The position numbers were made by a program, and so were the translations under genes. 64,000 nucleotides of DNA, from the NCBI RefSeq assembly GCF_022601715.1, contig NZ_JAKVIM010000007.1:62001-126000 (forward strand), in the 5' to 3' direction. Positions 1 to 8,787 of the stretch are shown here, piece after piece. The notes beneath the pieces are model-generated. The model was not told the DNA's origin. It ran no database searches and saw only the letters and a program-made list of their open reading frames with translations. This stretch comes from Acinetobacter zhairuonensis. GTDB lineage: Bacteria; Pseudomonadota; Gammaproteobacteria; Pseudomonadales; Moraxellaceae. Every line of letters begins with the position of its first letter. Position 1 is the stretch's first letter.

Positions 1-273
1 CCGATCTTCCAGAAAAACCAAGATAAGCCTTATACCGAAGCACAGCGTGAATTTCAACTGTACCGTCGTGGTCGTTATGTGGAATACAATCTGGTGTATG
101 ACCGAGGTACCCTATTTGGACTGCAAACAGGTGGACGGATCGAATCCATTTTAGTCAGCCTACCAAATTTGGCGGCATGGAGCTATCGTCCTGAATGGGA
201 AGAGAATAGCCCTGAAAAACGCCTGACCGATTACTATTTAAAACCACAGGATTGGCTTAATTTACTCAAATAG
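1..273 (+). CDS. hemF: Aerobic coproporphyrinogen III oxidase, C-terminal part
   Basis: The frame is open from base 1, so only the last 90 codons of the gene are present. HemF oxidatively decarboxylates coproporphyrinogen III to protoporphyrinogen IX in the cytoplasm, using oxygen, for haem synthesis. The visible segment carries the conserved C-terminal family block: an [16 protein letters not shown] stretch, followed by [16 protein letters not shown] and a closing WSYRPEW motif. The frame ends at a TAG stop. The aroE gene follows on the same strand after one small gene, an order common in Acinetobacter. The 5' part lies outside the window, so start and promoter cannot be judged. Confidence 0.95.
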   Translation, partial: PIFQKNQDKPYTEAQREFQLYRRGRYVEYNLVYDRGTLFGLQTGGRIESILVSLPNLAAWSYRPEWEENSPEKRLTDYYLKPQDWLNLLK

Positions 274-306
274 ACACTCAGCCTTACAATTTTAAAACCC
301 TAGGTA

Positions 307-338
307 CGCCCTTTTTGAGCAAATTAGGGCGACTTTTG
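307..338 (+). terminator. Weak possible terminator after hemF
   Basis: A six-base inverted repeat (CGCCCT at 307-312, AGGGCG at 326-331) with a 13-base loop is followed by a short T-rich run. It lies about 35 bases after the hemF stop. The stem is short, so this is only suggestive. Confidence 0.3.
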
Positions 339-558
339 CTTAGATTCTGTATATTTCCCTACCAACTCCCCATAAAATGCTCTCTACAAAAAATGTCTGT
401 TCTTTGCATAAATCAAAAATACGGTCACAGCTTTCAAATAGCATTCGTGTTCATTGCGGTTTAAAAATACCTAAGCTCAATGCATTTATTTTTAGTATAT
501 TCATTTGAGTGACATTAAAATCCAGTATCGTTCTATACTGTTATCTGAGGTATCTAAC

Positions 559-765
559 ATGTTTGCAAAAAGAGTAAGTTCAACCATCATGGTTCTTTTC
601 TGCTTTGCCATCGTCTTTCTAAGCTCGATCAGTACGACGATTTTTTCCGAAAGTGCGTTCAATGATAATGCCTCGATCAGTCTTGCTGTACTTGCAGGCA
701 TTGGCTTAACTCTGACGACGGTAAAACTTATCTTGGATACCATTCACGCTATTTGCAACCCATAA
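559..765 (+). CDS. Small hydrophobic protein with two predicted membrane segments
   Basis: I do not recognise a family. The ATG at 559 is preceded by a GAGG-like ribosome site at 547-550, giving 68 residues. A longer reading from a TTG at 505 would add 18 hydrophilic residues but has no better ribosome site. The protein has two hydrophobic stretches, about residues 8-27 and 40-60, separated by a short Ser/Asn-rich link. It is therefore probably a small inner-membrane protein. It sits between hemF and aroE on the same strand, about 95 bases before aroE. No function is inferred. Confidence 0.5.
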   Translation: MFAKRVSSTIMVLFCFAIVFLSSISTTIFSESAFNDNASISLAVLAGIGLTLTTVKLILDTIHAICNP

Positions 766-861
766 GCGCTGGATCTCTCCCGTAGAAAAAATGGGGGAAC
801 GCTTTAGCCTTGGTGCAATTTACCGTATATTGAACAGCATTTCTCACATGGATTCTGTGCG

Positions 862-1650
862 ATGCGCAAACAATTCGCTGTCATCGGCAACCCGATTGAA
901 CAGTCTCGTTCCCCTGAACTGCATCATGCCTTTGCAGCAAAAACAGGCATCGACTTAGAGTACAACAAACGCTTAGCGCCACTCGATGGCTTTGAAGCCA
1001 GTGTGCAGGCGTTTTTTGCGCATGGCGGTTGCGGCATGAATGTGACCGTGCCATTTAAAGAGCAAGCCTTTGCCCAATGTCAGGTGCTGACCGAACGTGC
1101 CAAAATGGCCAAAGCAGTGAATACCCTGTGGATGCAGGATGGCAAATTGTATGGTGACAATACCGATGGTCAAGGTCTGGTAGATGCCATTCATGCTTTG
1201 GGCTGGTCACTCGCGCAAAGCCGTATTTTGATTTTAGGTGCAGGCGGTGCAACACGTGGCGTGATCTATCCGCTTGTTCAGGCGGGTGCAAAAAAAATCG
1301 TGATTGCCAATCGCACCTTATCCCGTGCAGAGCAATTGGTTGCAGACTTACAACCGCATGTCGCTGAAGCAGAACTAAGCGCAACCGCCTTGACCGACTT
1401 GGCAGGTGAATACGATTTGGTGATTAATGCCACTTCTGCCAGCCTCAGTGGCGAAGCCTTGATTCTTCCAGAACAACTGAAGTTCCAACATGCCTATGAA
1501 ATGGCATATGGCAAGCCATCTACGTTCCTTGATCAAGCCAAAGCACGCGGTGTGCCTACCTCAGAAGGCTTCGGTATGCTGGTTGGTCAGGCCATCGAAG
1601 CCTTTTCAATTTGGAATGGGGTAAAACCTGAATTAAAAGATTTCCTTTAA
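862..1650 (+). CDS. aroE: Shikimate dehydrogenase
   Basis: AroE reduces 3-dehydroshikimate to shikimate with NADPH in the cytoplasm, the fourth step of the shikimate pathway to aromatic amino acids. The 262-residue protein has normal length. The N-terminal substrate domain shows the IGNPIEQSRSP motif at residues 8-18 and NVTVPFK with the catalytic lysine at 66. A DNTDGQG motif lies near 102-108 and carries the catalytic aspartate. The NADP-binding glycine motif GAGGATRG is near 126-133, followed by NRTLSRAE, typical of NADP-preferring members. The gene is co-directional with hemF and ends at a strong terminator shared with the facing lipoprotein gene. Confidence 0.97.
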   Translation: MRKQFAVIGNPIEQSRSPELHHAFAAKTGIDLEYNKRLAPLDGFEASVQAFFAHGGCGMNVTVPFKEQAFAQCQVLTERAKMAKAVNTLWMQDGKLYGDNTDGQGLVDAIHALGWSLAQSRILILGAGGATRGVIYPLVQAGAKKIVIANRTLSRAEQLVADLQPHVAEAELSATALTDLAGEYDLVINATSASLSGEALILPEQLKFQHAYEMAYGKPSTFLDQAKARGVPTSEGFGMLVGQAIEAFSIWNGVKPELKDFL

Positions 1651-1685
1651 TTTCCGCATCACAGATGTAAGCTACTTTTAGCCAT

Positions 1686-1718
1686 AAAAAAAGCCAGCCC
1701 TTATCGGCTGGCTTTTTT
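1686..1718. terminator. Bidirectional terminator between aroE and the lipoprotein gene
   Basis: AAAAAAGCCAGCC and GGCTGGCTTTTTT form a 13-base stem with a six-base loop. The A and T tracts on either side let it serve both converging genes. Confidence 0.9.
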
Positions 1719-1729
1719 GTAAAGTGCAC

Positions 1730-4150
1730 TTATTTCAAATGAGTCACTACATCCACATACGCTTGTTCATACAAATCAAAATCAAACAAACCATTGTGTT
1801 CTTTGTTGAGCTTGACAATCGACTGTTCTGAAAGTTTATGCTTGCGATCATCTGCAAAAGCCTGACCCAACACAACTGCTGCCTCTGTTAAGGCTTTCGC
1901 CTGCTCAGCGTTCAATTCATAGTCATCTTTGAACAATTCAGCATAATAATTGGCAAATACCGCTTGTGGAGTTTTGTATTGCTGAATACGTTTATCCCAC
2001 GCCTGACGTTCTTTCGCGCCTTCTGAAGCCGCCTGTACAATGCGTGCAGCACTATAACCCAGCTCATCAAACTGATCAGGTTCCAGCAATTTATGCTTTT
2101 CTTTCAGACTATTCAAACGTGTTAAGGCTTTGCCTTTAGGTTCATCTAAACGATCATTAAAGCGATAGGCATAGACTTCTGCAATTTCATTCAACTCAGT
2201 ATTGCTATAGTGCTTCATCACTTCAGGTCGATTGGCTGAGAGCATCAACACAAAGACCGCTTGATAAGTTTTGACATAAGATCCCGTCTTGGCATAAGTC
2301 TTCACGGCTAATTCAGACAAGTGCTCATCAAAACTCAAAGTTTCCGCCTGCTCACCTGCTGCAACTTCCTCAGACACCCCCAAGGACTTGGCAAAGCCAG
2401 TAATCACATTTTCCAGCATGGAGCCTTTGGTGACTTCTTCAATCGATTTGGCTTCGCGTAAGGCTTTTTTATCAATTGGTGTGGCACGCCCATAATTCGA
2501 CACTTGCATATCTATATGCACTCCCATCTTACCAATGGTGTCATCTTTAAACTCTAATTGGTAATCCAAATCGACTGCGCGCCCTTGCGCATCTAATGCC
2601 ACTTCAATACGGATTGGCATCGCTTGTCCACTGTCTGCAACAGCGGCCTGAATTTCCGCTTGATGCTTGAGCCACAATGCTTTAAAGGCTTGCACATCCG
2701 TCAATTGCGCACTGACATAAGGTTCAAAAATGTGCTGTACCGTTTGCATGGCAGCCAGTTTTTTCTCTAAACCAGAAGTCGAAGTAGAGACTGGGGCACT
2801 GCCTTGTTCAGATTGTAGTAGCTCGATGCCATACATCTCCTGACAATAGGTCACATCACCAATCGCCAAATGTTTTTTGCTGGTCAAGAGTGCCTCACAA
2901 GCCTGTTCAGACAACACACTTGTTTCTTCTGCATCCGCATCGACTGCACGGGCATCTACATCGGTTTCGACAGCATCCTCAGCATCAGTATATGCGGATT
3001 CAGCGATATCGCAGGTGCTCTGATCACCCTCACAACTTGCTTCTTCGGCCTCAACCACCTCATCTGCCGCATCTTGTCCTGAATAGAGCAGCTCATCCAA
3101 ACGATCATTAATCAAGGTACTGACTCGATCGGAAGATGCATAAGCTTGGGCACTGATAGAGCCACCTGTCTCTTCAGCTGCGGCTACTGCTTTTTCTGCC
3201 TCAGCTGTTGAAGTTGCTACAGCATCCTCGCCGACTGAAGCTGACTCAACCAAGCCCAAAACCTGCTGATTGAAATAAGGTTTATTGACCTGTTCAAAAG
3301 CACTCATTTGCAGGATCAAACTGCCCAAATCCCCTTGATAGCGAATTTTATTGCTAATGCCCTGCTGTTTTTCTTGCGCGCTCACATTCACACGCTGCAA
3401 CTGCTTCGCATCCGCGAGCACATAAGGTAAGGCATTTAATTGTTTCAAATAATCCACCAGCTTCGGTAGATTGACGCGTTGGAGTTCTTTTTTATATTTA
3501 GAGAAATCCAGATAGGCAAAAGAGGCCTGACTATCCTTATTCACCAAGTACGGCATTAAGGCAAAATAGTTGGCATAGAATTTATAGTTTTGAAAATCCA
3601 CCACCATAGGCACTTTGGCTTCAACCAATAAGGTCGGTTTTTGATATTTCGCGACTAAATTCAGGGATGCCAATTTGTCGCGATAATGCACCGAACCATC
3701 GTAATTGATTTGCAAATCATTCATAAAATTCGTGATCCCTGCAGCGACACGTGCTGCCGAAGAGTCCGAACCTTTACCATAACGCGCATACGGATTTTGC
3801 TGATCAAGCATTGCCGCATATAAGGCTTGTTTTTCTTGCTTGCTGAGTGACAGTTTTTGCTGTTTCAAATACTGGTCCAACTGCTTTTGAATTGCAGGGT
3901 CTAAAGCCTGTGCCGCACTGGATGGTGCTTTGGAACCTGAAACTTTGCTTGTGCTGGTATCAAACTGAAAGCCCATGCTACCGCGATAATCATAGCTTGG
4001 GTATTCATACATCGCATTCACACCTTTGACAGCTTGCTGTTCCAGTGTCATCTGCTGAGAAGATGTATTCGGATTGGATTTTATGACATGCTGGGAGCAA
4101 CCGATCATGCTCAAACTTAAAAGACAGCAACTTAAATATTTTAAACGCAT
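1730..4150 (-). CDS. Large lipoprotein of unknown function with an acidic Ala-rich insert
   Basis: The 806-residue product begins with a lipoprotein signal, MRLKYLSC followed by a hydrophobic run and a lipobox ending at Cys18 (SMIGC). Asp is absent at +2 (the next residue is Ser), which by E. coli rules suggests the outer membrane. Residues of about 70-290 are Gln/Lys-rich with repeated YxKQQ-like helices. About 305-430 is a low-complexity Ala/Glu/Asp segment containing a few cysteines, and the rest is predicted mostly helical. I do not recognise a catalytic domain. The gene is monocistronic and faces aroE across a shared terminator. It is probably a structural or scaffold periplasmic lipoprotein, but this is only inference. 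Confidence 0.75.
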   Translation of the reverse strand: MRLKYLSCCLLSLSMIGCSQHVIKSNPNTSSQQMTLEQQAVKGVNAMYEYPSYDYRGSMGFQFDTSTSKVSGSKAPSSAAQALDPAIQKQLDQYLKQQKLSLSKQEKQALYAAMLDQQNPYARYGKGSDSSAARVAAGITNFMNDLQINYDGSVHYRDKLASLNLVAKYQKPTLLVEAKVPMVVDFQNYKFYANYFALMPYLVNKDSQASFAYLDFSKYKKELQRVNLPKLVDYLKQLNALPYVLADAKQLQRVNVSAQEKQQGISNKIRYQGDLGSLILQMSAFEQVNKPYFNQQVLGLVESASVGEDAVATSTAEAEKAVAAAEETGGSISAQAYASSDRVSTLINDRLDELLYSGQDAADEVVEAEEASCEGDQSTCDIAESAYTDAEDAVETDVDARAVDADAEETSVLSEQACEALLTSKKHLAIGDVTYCQEMYGIELLQSEQGSAPVSTSTSGLEKKLAAMQTVQHIFEPYVSAQLTDVQAFKALWLKHQAEIQAAVADSGQAMPIRIEVALDAQGRAVDLDYQLEFKDDTIGKMGVHIDMQVSNYGRATPIDKKALREAKSIEEVTKGSMLENVITGFAKSLGVSEEVAAGEQAETLSFDEHLSELAVKTYAKTGSYVKTYQAVFVLMLSANRPEVMKHYSNTELNEIAEVYAYRFNDRLDEPKGKALTRLNSLKEKHKLLEPDQFDELGYSAARIVQAASEGAKERQAWDKRIQQYKTPQAVFANYYAELFKDDYELNAEQAKALTEAAVVLGQAFADDRKHKLSEQSIVKLNKEHNGLFDFDLYEQAYVDVVTHLK

Positions 4151-4390
4151 AGGTTTTTTTAAACCCCTTATTTATTTATACTTTAAGACATCAAGAAAAT
4201 TGATTAAACGATCAAAAGACCGCGGTTACTGTAGCAAAAAAATACAATATTTTGATAACATTTTTTACGTCAATTAGCCTTTCTGACATTTTTATTGGGC
4301 TACACTATCAATGTATTTTTATAACTAATGTGAATAATCAAATTATCGATTCGGATAATCCAAAACTATTTTTAAATTAGGATTAATATC

Positions 4391-6214
4391 ATGCCAGCAT
4401 ATAAAGCCCCTCTACACGACATTCGCTTTTTAATGAATGAAGTGTTTGATTACCCTGCACATTATAAAACTTTATCCAATGGCGAACTCGCCGATGCTGA
4501 CACTGTAGACATGATTCTAGAAGGTGCAGCGGATTTCTGTGAAAACGTACTCTCTCCACTCTATCAATCCGGCGATGAAGAAGGTTGCCATTTTGACAAT
4601 GGTGAAGTGAAAACACCAAAAGGCTTTAAAGAAGCTTATGACCAGTTTGTACAAGGCGGCTGGCAAGGGCTTTCTTTCCCTGAAGAGTTTGGCGGACAAA
4701 ACTTACCACAATCGTTAAACCTGATTAAATCTGAAATGATGGGGACCGCAAACTGGTCTTTCCAGATGTATCCGGGCTTAAGTATTGGCTGTATGAATAC
4801 TATTTTACAGTTTGGTAGTGATGAGCAAAAAAATCTGTATATGCCGAATTTAGTGGCAGGAACTTGGTCTGGCACCATGTGTTTGACTGAACCACAATGT
4901 GGTACCGACTTAGGCCAAGTCAAAACCAAAGCCGAACCCAATGCTGATGGCACTTATCACATTTCCGGCACCAAAATTTTTATTTCCGCAGGTGAACACG
5001 ACCTGACTGAAAACATTGTACATATCGTGCTAGCACGCCTACCTGATGCCCCAGCGGGCACCAAAGGTATCTCGCTGTTTATTGTGCCGAAATTCTTAGT
5101 AAATGCCGATGGTAGCATGGGTGAACGCAACCCTGTGACCTGTGGTTCAATTGAGCACAAAATGGGGATTCGTGCCTCTGCGACCTCTGTGTTGAATTTT
5201 GATAATGCTGTGGGTTATTTGATTGGTGAGCCCAACAAAGGCTTACATGCCATGTTTACCTTTATGAATACCGCACGTATAGGTACTGCGATTCAAGGCA
5301 TTGCCCATGCAGAACTGTCATTCCAAGGTGCTTTGCCTTATGCCAAAGAACGGATGTCCATGCGTGCGCTTTCGGGTAAAAAAGACCCTGATAAAGTGGC
5401 AGATGCAATTATTCACCATGCCGATGTGCGTCGTATGTTGCTGACGCAAAAAGCGGTTGCGGAAGGTGGTCGTGCCATGATTTATCATGCCGCACAAATT
5501 GCCGATAAAATGGCGGATGCCTTAATCCGTGGCGATACTGCTGCTTACGAAGAGCATGATGACCATTTAGGTTTCTATACCCCAATTTTAAAAGGCTTCC
5601 TGACTGAATTAGGCTTTGAAGCGGCAAACCATGGCATGCAAGTGTTTGGTGGGCATGGCTATATTAAAGAATGGGGCATGGAGCAGATTGTGCGTGACGC
5701 CCGTATTGCTACGCTGTACGAAGGCACGACAGGTGTTCAAGCGCTAGATCTAATTGGTCGCAAGGTTTTACTGACCTCTAAAGGCAAAGTCATTCGTGAC
5801 TACACCGCTGAAATTTTGAAGTTCTGTGGTCTCCATGCACGCAATAAATATATGCGTCGTTTTGCGTGGGATTTAACTAAATTATGTGCACAATGGAATA
5901 CCTTAACTGTCCGCATTATGTTGGCAGCCCGTAAGGACCGTGACATTGTTTCGAGTGCGTCTGTTGATTTCTTAATGTTCTCGGGCTATGTAATGATGGC
6001 GTACTTCTGGGCGCAACAGGCTGCAGTGGCGTCCGCTAAGCTCGCTGCGGGTGATGGTCAAGAAACTACAGAATTCTATAAAGCGAAAATTAAAGTGGCA
6101 GACTTCTACTTTGAGCGTTTGTTACCCCGCACCCAAGGTCATGCCGAAGCAATGGTGAACCCTTCACGCACCATGACCTCTTTGGCGGCTGAACATTTTA
6201 GTTTTGATTACTAA
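4391..6214 (+). CDS. Acyl-CoA dehydrogenase, long ~600-residue type (DmdC-like)
   Basis: This is an FAD-dependent acyl-CoA dehydrogenase of the ~600-residue class related to 3-methylmercaptopropionyl-CoA dehydrogenase DmdC, which in many proteobacteria acts in fatty-acid or branched acyl-CoA oxidation. An N-terminal MPAYKAPLHDIRFLMNEVF extension typical of the class precedes the core. The FAD/substrate motif TMCLTEPQCGTDLG lies near residues 160-173. The C-terminal core block with MQVFGGHGYIKEWGMEQ and RDARIATLYEGTTGVQALD is near 416-455, and an extra C-terminal helical domain follows. The start ATG follows an AGGATT ribosome site. The gene stands alone and ends at a strong terminator. The substrate cannot be read from sequence; it is not the E. 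coli FadE architecture. Confidence 0.92.
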   Translation: MPAYKAPLHDIRFLMNEVFDYPAHYKTLSNGELADADTVDMILEGAADFCENVLSPLYQSGDEEGCHFDNGEVKTPKGFKEAYDQFVQGGWQGLSFPEEFGGQNLPQSLNLIKSEMMGTANWSFQMYPGLSIGCMNTILQFGSDEQKNLYMPNLVAGTWSGTMCLTEPQCGTDLGQVKTKAEPNADGTYHISGTKIFISAGEHDLTENIVHIVLARLPDAPAGTKGISLFIVPKFLVNADGSMGERNPVTCGSIEHKMGIRASATSVLNFDNAVGYLIGEPNKGLHAMFTFMNTARIGTAIQGIAHAELSFQGALPYAKERMSMRALSGKKDPDKVADAIIHHADVRRMLLTQKAVAEGGRAMIYHAAQIADKMADALIRGDTAAYEEHDDHLGFYTPILKGFLTELGFEAANHGMQVFGGHGYIKEWGMEQIVRDARIATLYEGTTGVQALDLIGRKVLLTSKGKVIRDYTAEILKFCGLHARNKYMRRFAWDLTKLCAQWNTLTVRIMLAARKDRDIVSSASVDFLMFSGYVMMAYFWAQQAAVASAKLAAGDGQETTEFYKAKIKVADFYFERLLPRTQGHAEAMVNPSRTMTSLAAEHFSFDY

Positions 6215-6230
6215 TTTACAGTTAAAATAT

Positions 6231-6256
6231 AAAAGACCGCTGCGGCGGTCTTTTTT
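6231..6256 (+). terminator. Terminator of the acyl-CoA dehydrogenase gene
   Basis: A ten-base stem, AAAAGACCGC with GCGGTCTTTT, and a four-base loop, followed by a T run. Confidence 0.92.
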
Positions 6257-6377
6257 ATCTATTTTTAAATATGTATTTTGCTAATTCAGTTTTATTTTCA
6301 ATTACGCTTTTGAATATTGTTTAAAGCAGGCTAAGTATCAGCTATTACATTTCAACTTCATCAAAAACACATAAACA

Positions 6378-6758
6378 TCAACGACCATCCATTTCAATAA
6401 GATTGCCATGCTGGTCATATAGTTTGACTTCACGCACTCCTGTACCCAAAAATAATTCAGTAAATGCGCGTATTTCAATTTTTGCCAACCCATGTGGTAT
6501 GGGTTCCATAATTTGAACAAGGGCTATAGGGACTGTGATCTTTAAAAATGAAAAACCTTTAGAATGATGTTTCATCAAGGCTTTTAAAGTTATTGAAGCA
6601 CTTTCAAAATCTGCCAAAATTATTCTTGGATGATGATAATGCATTTTGGGTATTTCTATTGCTTTGACGGTGTCATCCATTTCCATCAATTTCATACAAT
6701 CTTTATAAAAATGTATCCATATAGCTTTAGGATGTTTATTTAAATCATCTTTAATCAT
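6378..6758 (-). CDS. Mini MreB-like protein (rod-shape protein fragment family)
   Basis: The 126-residue product resembles only the N-terminal third of the actin homologue MreB. Residues of about 45-115 match MreB in order: an ILADFES block (MreB has VIADF), a helix ending in KHH, and then REVKLYD after an IEIRAFTELFLGTGV segment that parallels MreB's [22 protein letters not shown]. The phosphate-1 loop DLGTANT, which binds ATP in MreB, is absent: the matching place reads IHFYKDCM. No actin domain II is encoded. The gene is alone between fadE-like and hemW genes in AT-rich flanks, and its ribosome site is weak. It may be a retained non-catalytic relative; function unknown. Confidence 0.6.
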   Translation of the reverse strand: MIKDDLNKHPKAIWIHFYKDCMKLMEMDDTVKAIEIPKMHYHHPRIILADFESASITLKALMKHHSKGFSFLKITVPIALVQIMEPIPHGLAKIEIRAFTELFLGTGVREVKLYDQHGNLIEMDGR

Positions 6759-6934
6759 TTCTAGTTCTTAGTTTGAAAATTTATTGGATTATAAATATAT
6801 TTTCTCTAATTTTTAATTTTCACCTTTTCTCTCAAGCCTTATGAACGATCATTACTGATGATTTGAAATAAGGGCTTACATAACCAATTGTAAAAAATAA
6901 ATTCTCTACTTTAAAGAAAAAATTATAATCGATG

Positions 6935-6961
6935 AAAAGACCCAGTCATGCTTGATTGGGT
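6935..6961 (-). terminator. Terminator of hemW
   Basis: On the minus strand, ACCCA and TGGGT arms at 6940-6961 with an inner TCA/TGA pairing are followed by CTTTTC. It lies about 45 bases past the hemW stop. Confidence 0.6.
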
Positions 6962-7005
6962 ATTTTCATTGGCTATTCAAGTTTCTCTATTATTTTGTGT
7001 AGAAC

Positions 7006-8160
7006 TCACAAAAACTCTTCCAATACTGAATTTAAAAACACATGCCCCTGCTCGGTACATGCCAAACGAGTTTCATCTTCCAGCATCAATTTTCGACTGC
7101 GCAACGAAGCTAAAGTTTCAGACAAATCATCCAAACTTAAACCTGTACGCTGTGCATAATTTTCAGCAGCTACACCGTCATTTAACCGTAAAGCATTCAT
7201 CATAAATTCAAACGGCAACTCATCCGCTTCAATCCGTTTAAACTGCACATGCTCAGCAGGAACTTTGGCTAAATAATCTTTGGGTAAACGGGTCTTCTGG
7301 AAACGGTAAACACCATTAGGCATCGTAACTTTGGCATGTGCCCCCGCCCCAATCGCAAGATAATCGCCAAATTGCCAGTAATTTAAATTATGTGCCGAAG
7401 GTAATTCTTTACGCCAAGCCGAGACTTCATAGTTCACAAAACCTTGGGCTTTTAAATAGGCTTCACCTTGTGCCTGAATCTCTTCTAGCACCGTATCCAC
7501 AGGTAAAATTGGCTGGGTTCTAAAAAACACGGTATTCGGTTCAATGGTTAGTTGATACCATGAAATATGTGTCGCACCACTTTCCACTGCCAGTTTTAAA
7601 TCCAATAAGGCTTGTTCTAAAGTCTGCTCAGGCAAGCCATGCATTAAATCGACATTAATCCGTTGAAAGCCAGCATCTCGCGCCAAACCAATCGCGGAAA
7701 TTGCATCGTTATTGCTATGAATTCGTCCAAGTTTTTGTAAATGCTCGGTATCAAAACTTTGCACGCCAATCGATAAGCGATTAATGCCTGTTGCCAAATA
7801 ATCGGCAAAAGGATCATGTTCTACCGTACCTGGGTTGGCTTCTAGCGTAATCTCACAATCAGTTTCAAAAGGCAGCATGGCTTTCAATTGACTAAACAGC
7901 CATTGGTAACCTTGTGCCGAAATCAGCGATGGCGTTCCTCCACCGATAAATACACTATGAATGCTACGACCTTGAGCAAATTCAACTTGAGTTTTAAAGT
8001 CTTCCACCAAAGCCTGTAAATATTGTTGCTCTAAATCTAAAGACAGTTTGCCGTCAGGCACCGCATGCGAGTTAAAGTCGCAATATGGACACTTACGCAC
8101 ACACCACGGCATATGGATATATAAAGACAACGGAATATTTGCGGGAAGTAATTCAGCCAA
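7006..8160 (-). CDS. hemW: Radical SAM haem chaperone HemW
   Basis: HemW is a cytoplasmic radical-SAM family protein that binds haem and delivers it to respiratory enzymes. It is related to, but does not replace, the oxygen-independent coproporphyrinogen oxidase HemN. The cluster-binding CxxxCxxC is visible as Cys20, Cys24 and Cys27 in MPWCVRKCPYCDFNSHAV. There is a GGGTPSL motif near residue 74 and a HemN-type C-terminal domain with AHNLNYWQFGDYLAIGAGAHA near 254-274. The length of 384 residues is normal for HemW and shorter than HemN. It is transcribed divergently from the DUF606 gene. Confidence 0.93.
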   Translation of the reverse strand: MAELLPANIPLSLYIHMPWCVRKCPYCDFNSHAVPDGKLSLDLEQQYLQALVEDFKTQVEFAQGRSIHSVFIGGGTPSLISAQGYQWLFSQLKAMLPFETDCEITLEANPGTVEHDPFADYLATGINRLSIGVQSFDTEHLQKLGRIHSNNDAISAIGLARDAGFQRINVDLMHGLPEQTLEQALLDLKLAVESGATHISWYQLTIEPNTVFFRTQPILPVDTVLEEIQAQGEAYLKAQGFVNYEVSAWRKELPSAHNLNYWQFGDYLAIGAGAHAKVTMPNGVYRFQKTRLPKDYLAKVPAEHVQFKRIEADELPFEFMMNALRLNDGVAAENYAQRTGLSLDDLSETLASLRSRKLMLEDETRLACTEQGHVFLNSVLEEFL

Positions 8161-8284
8161 GGATAGGACTCTAAAGTGCAGCGAAAATCATGCACATTTT
8201 AACATGACTGCATCAAGACACTTATGAAATCTGTGTGTATTTGCATTAGACTGATAAAAAGACAAGAAGAATGAATGGGTTGAA

Positions 8285-8746
8285 ATGATTAAAATATCAA
8301 GCCAATTGCTGTTTATGTTACCGCTGACATTCGGTATTGGCATTGCCATGACCTTCCAGACCTCAATTAATAGCCAGCTGAGAGAACATTTATATTCCCC
8401 GCTCCAAGCTGGGCTTTTATCTTTCTGCGTAGGCACACTGGTATTGGCTTTACTGGTCCTCATCTTGCCCTCAGAAAAACCCCATTTACAAGATTTTTCC
8501 AGTATTCCTTGGTACTTATGGTTGGGCGGTTGCTTGGGGGTTTATGCCATCAGTATAAGCATCTATACTGCCCCCAAATTAGGTTTTCTCACGTTTTCAG
8601 GTTTGGTCATTTTCGGTCAAATCCTGACTTCGATGATTTTTGACCATTATGGTCTACTTGGTACCGACAAAACGCCTGTAAATTGGCAGCGTTTACTTGG
8701 TGGCGTCGTAATTTTTATTGGTGTGCTTCTCACTTTACAACGCTAA
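8285..8746 (+). CDS. DUF606 / YdcZ-type small membrane permease
   Basis: The 153-residue protein has five hydrophobic helices and the pattern of the DMT-superfamily DUF606 (YdcZ) family, half-size drug/metabolite transporters. Diagnostic features are the N-terminal QTSINSQLRE motif after the first helix, a central LGVYAISISIYTAPKLGF stretch, and a final GGVVIFIGVLL helix. Members are inner-membrane and are thought to work as dimers; the substrate is unknown. It starts at an ATG 124 bases from the divergent hemW start and ends 41 bases before abeM, so the two may be co-transcribed. Confidence 0.88.
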   Translation: MIKISSQLLFMLPLTFGIGIAMTFQTSINSQLREHLYSPLQAGLLSFCVGTLVLALLVLILPSEKPHLQDFSSIPWYLWLGGCLGVYAISISIYTAPKLGFLTFSGLVIFGQILTSMIFDHYGLLGTDKTPVNWQRLLGGVVIFIGVLLTLQR

Positions 8747-8787
8747 ATTTATTCTGACCAAGCACATAATGAAGATGAGTAATTTTT

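Noticed and set aside
2870..3111. Overlapping + strand frames inside the lipoprotein gene
   Set aside because: They are opposite-strand shadows of the low-complexity acidic segment, with no family-like sequence.
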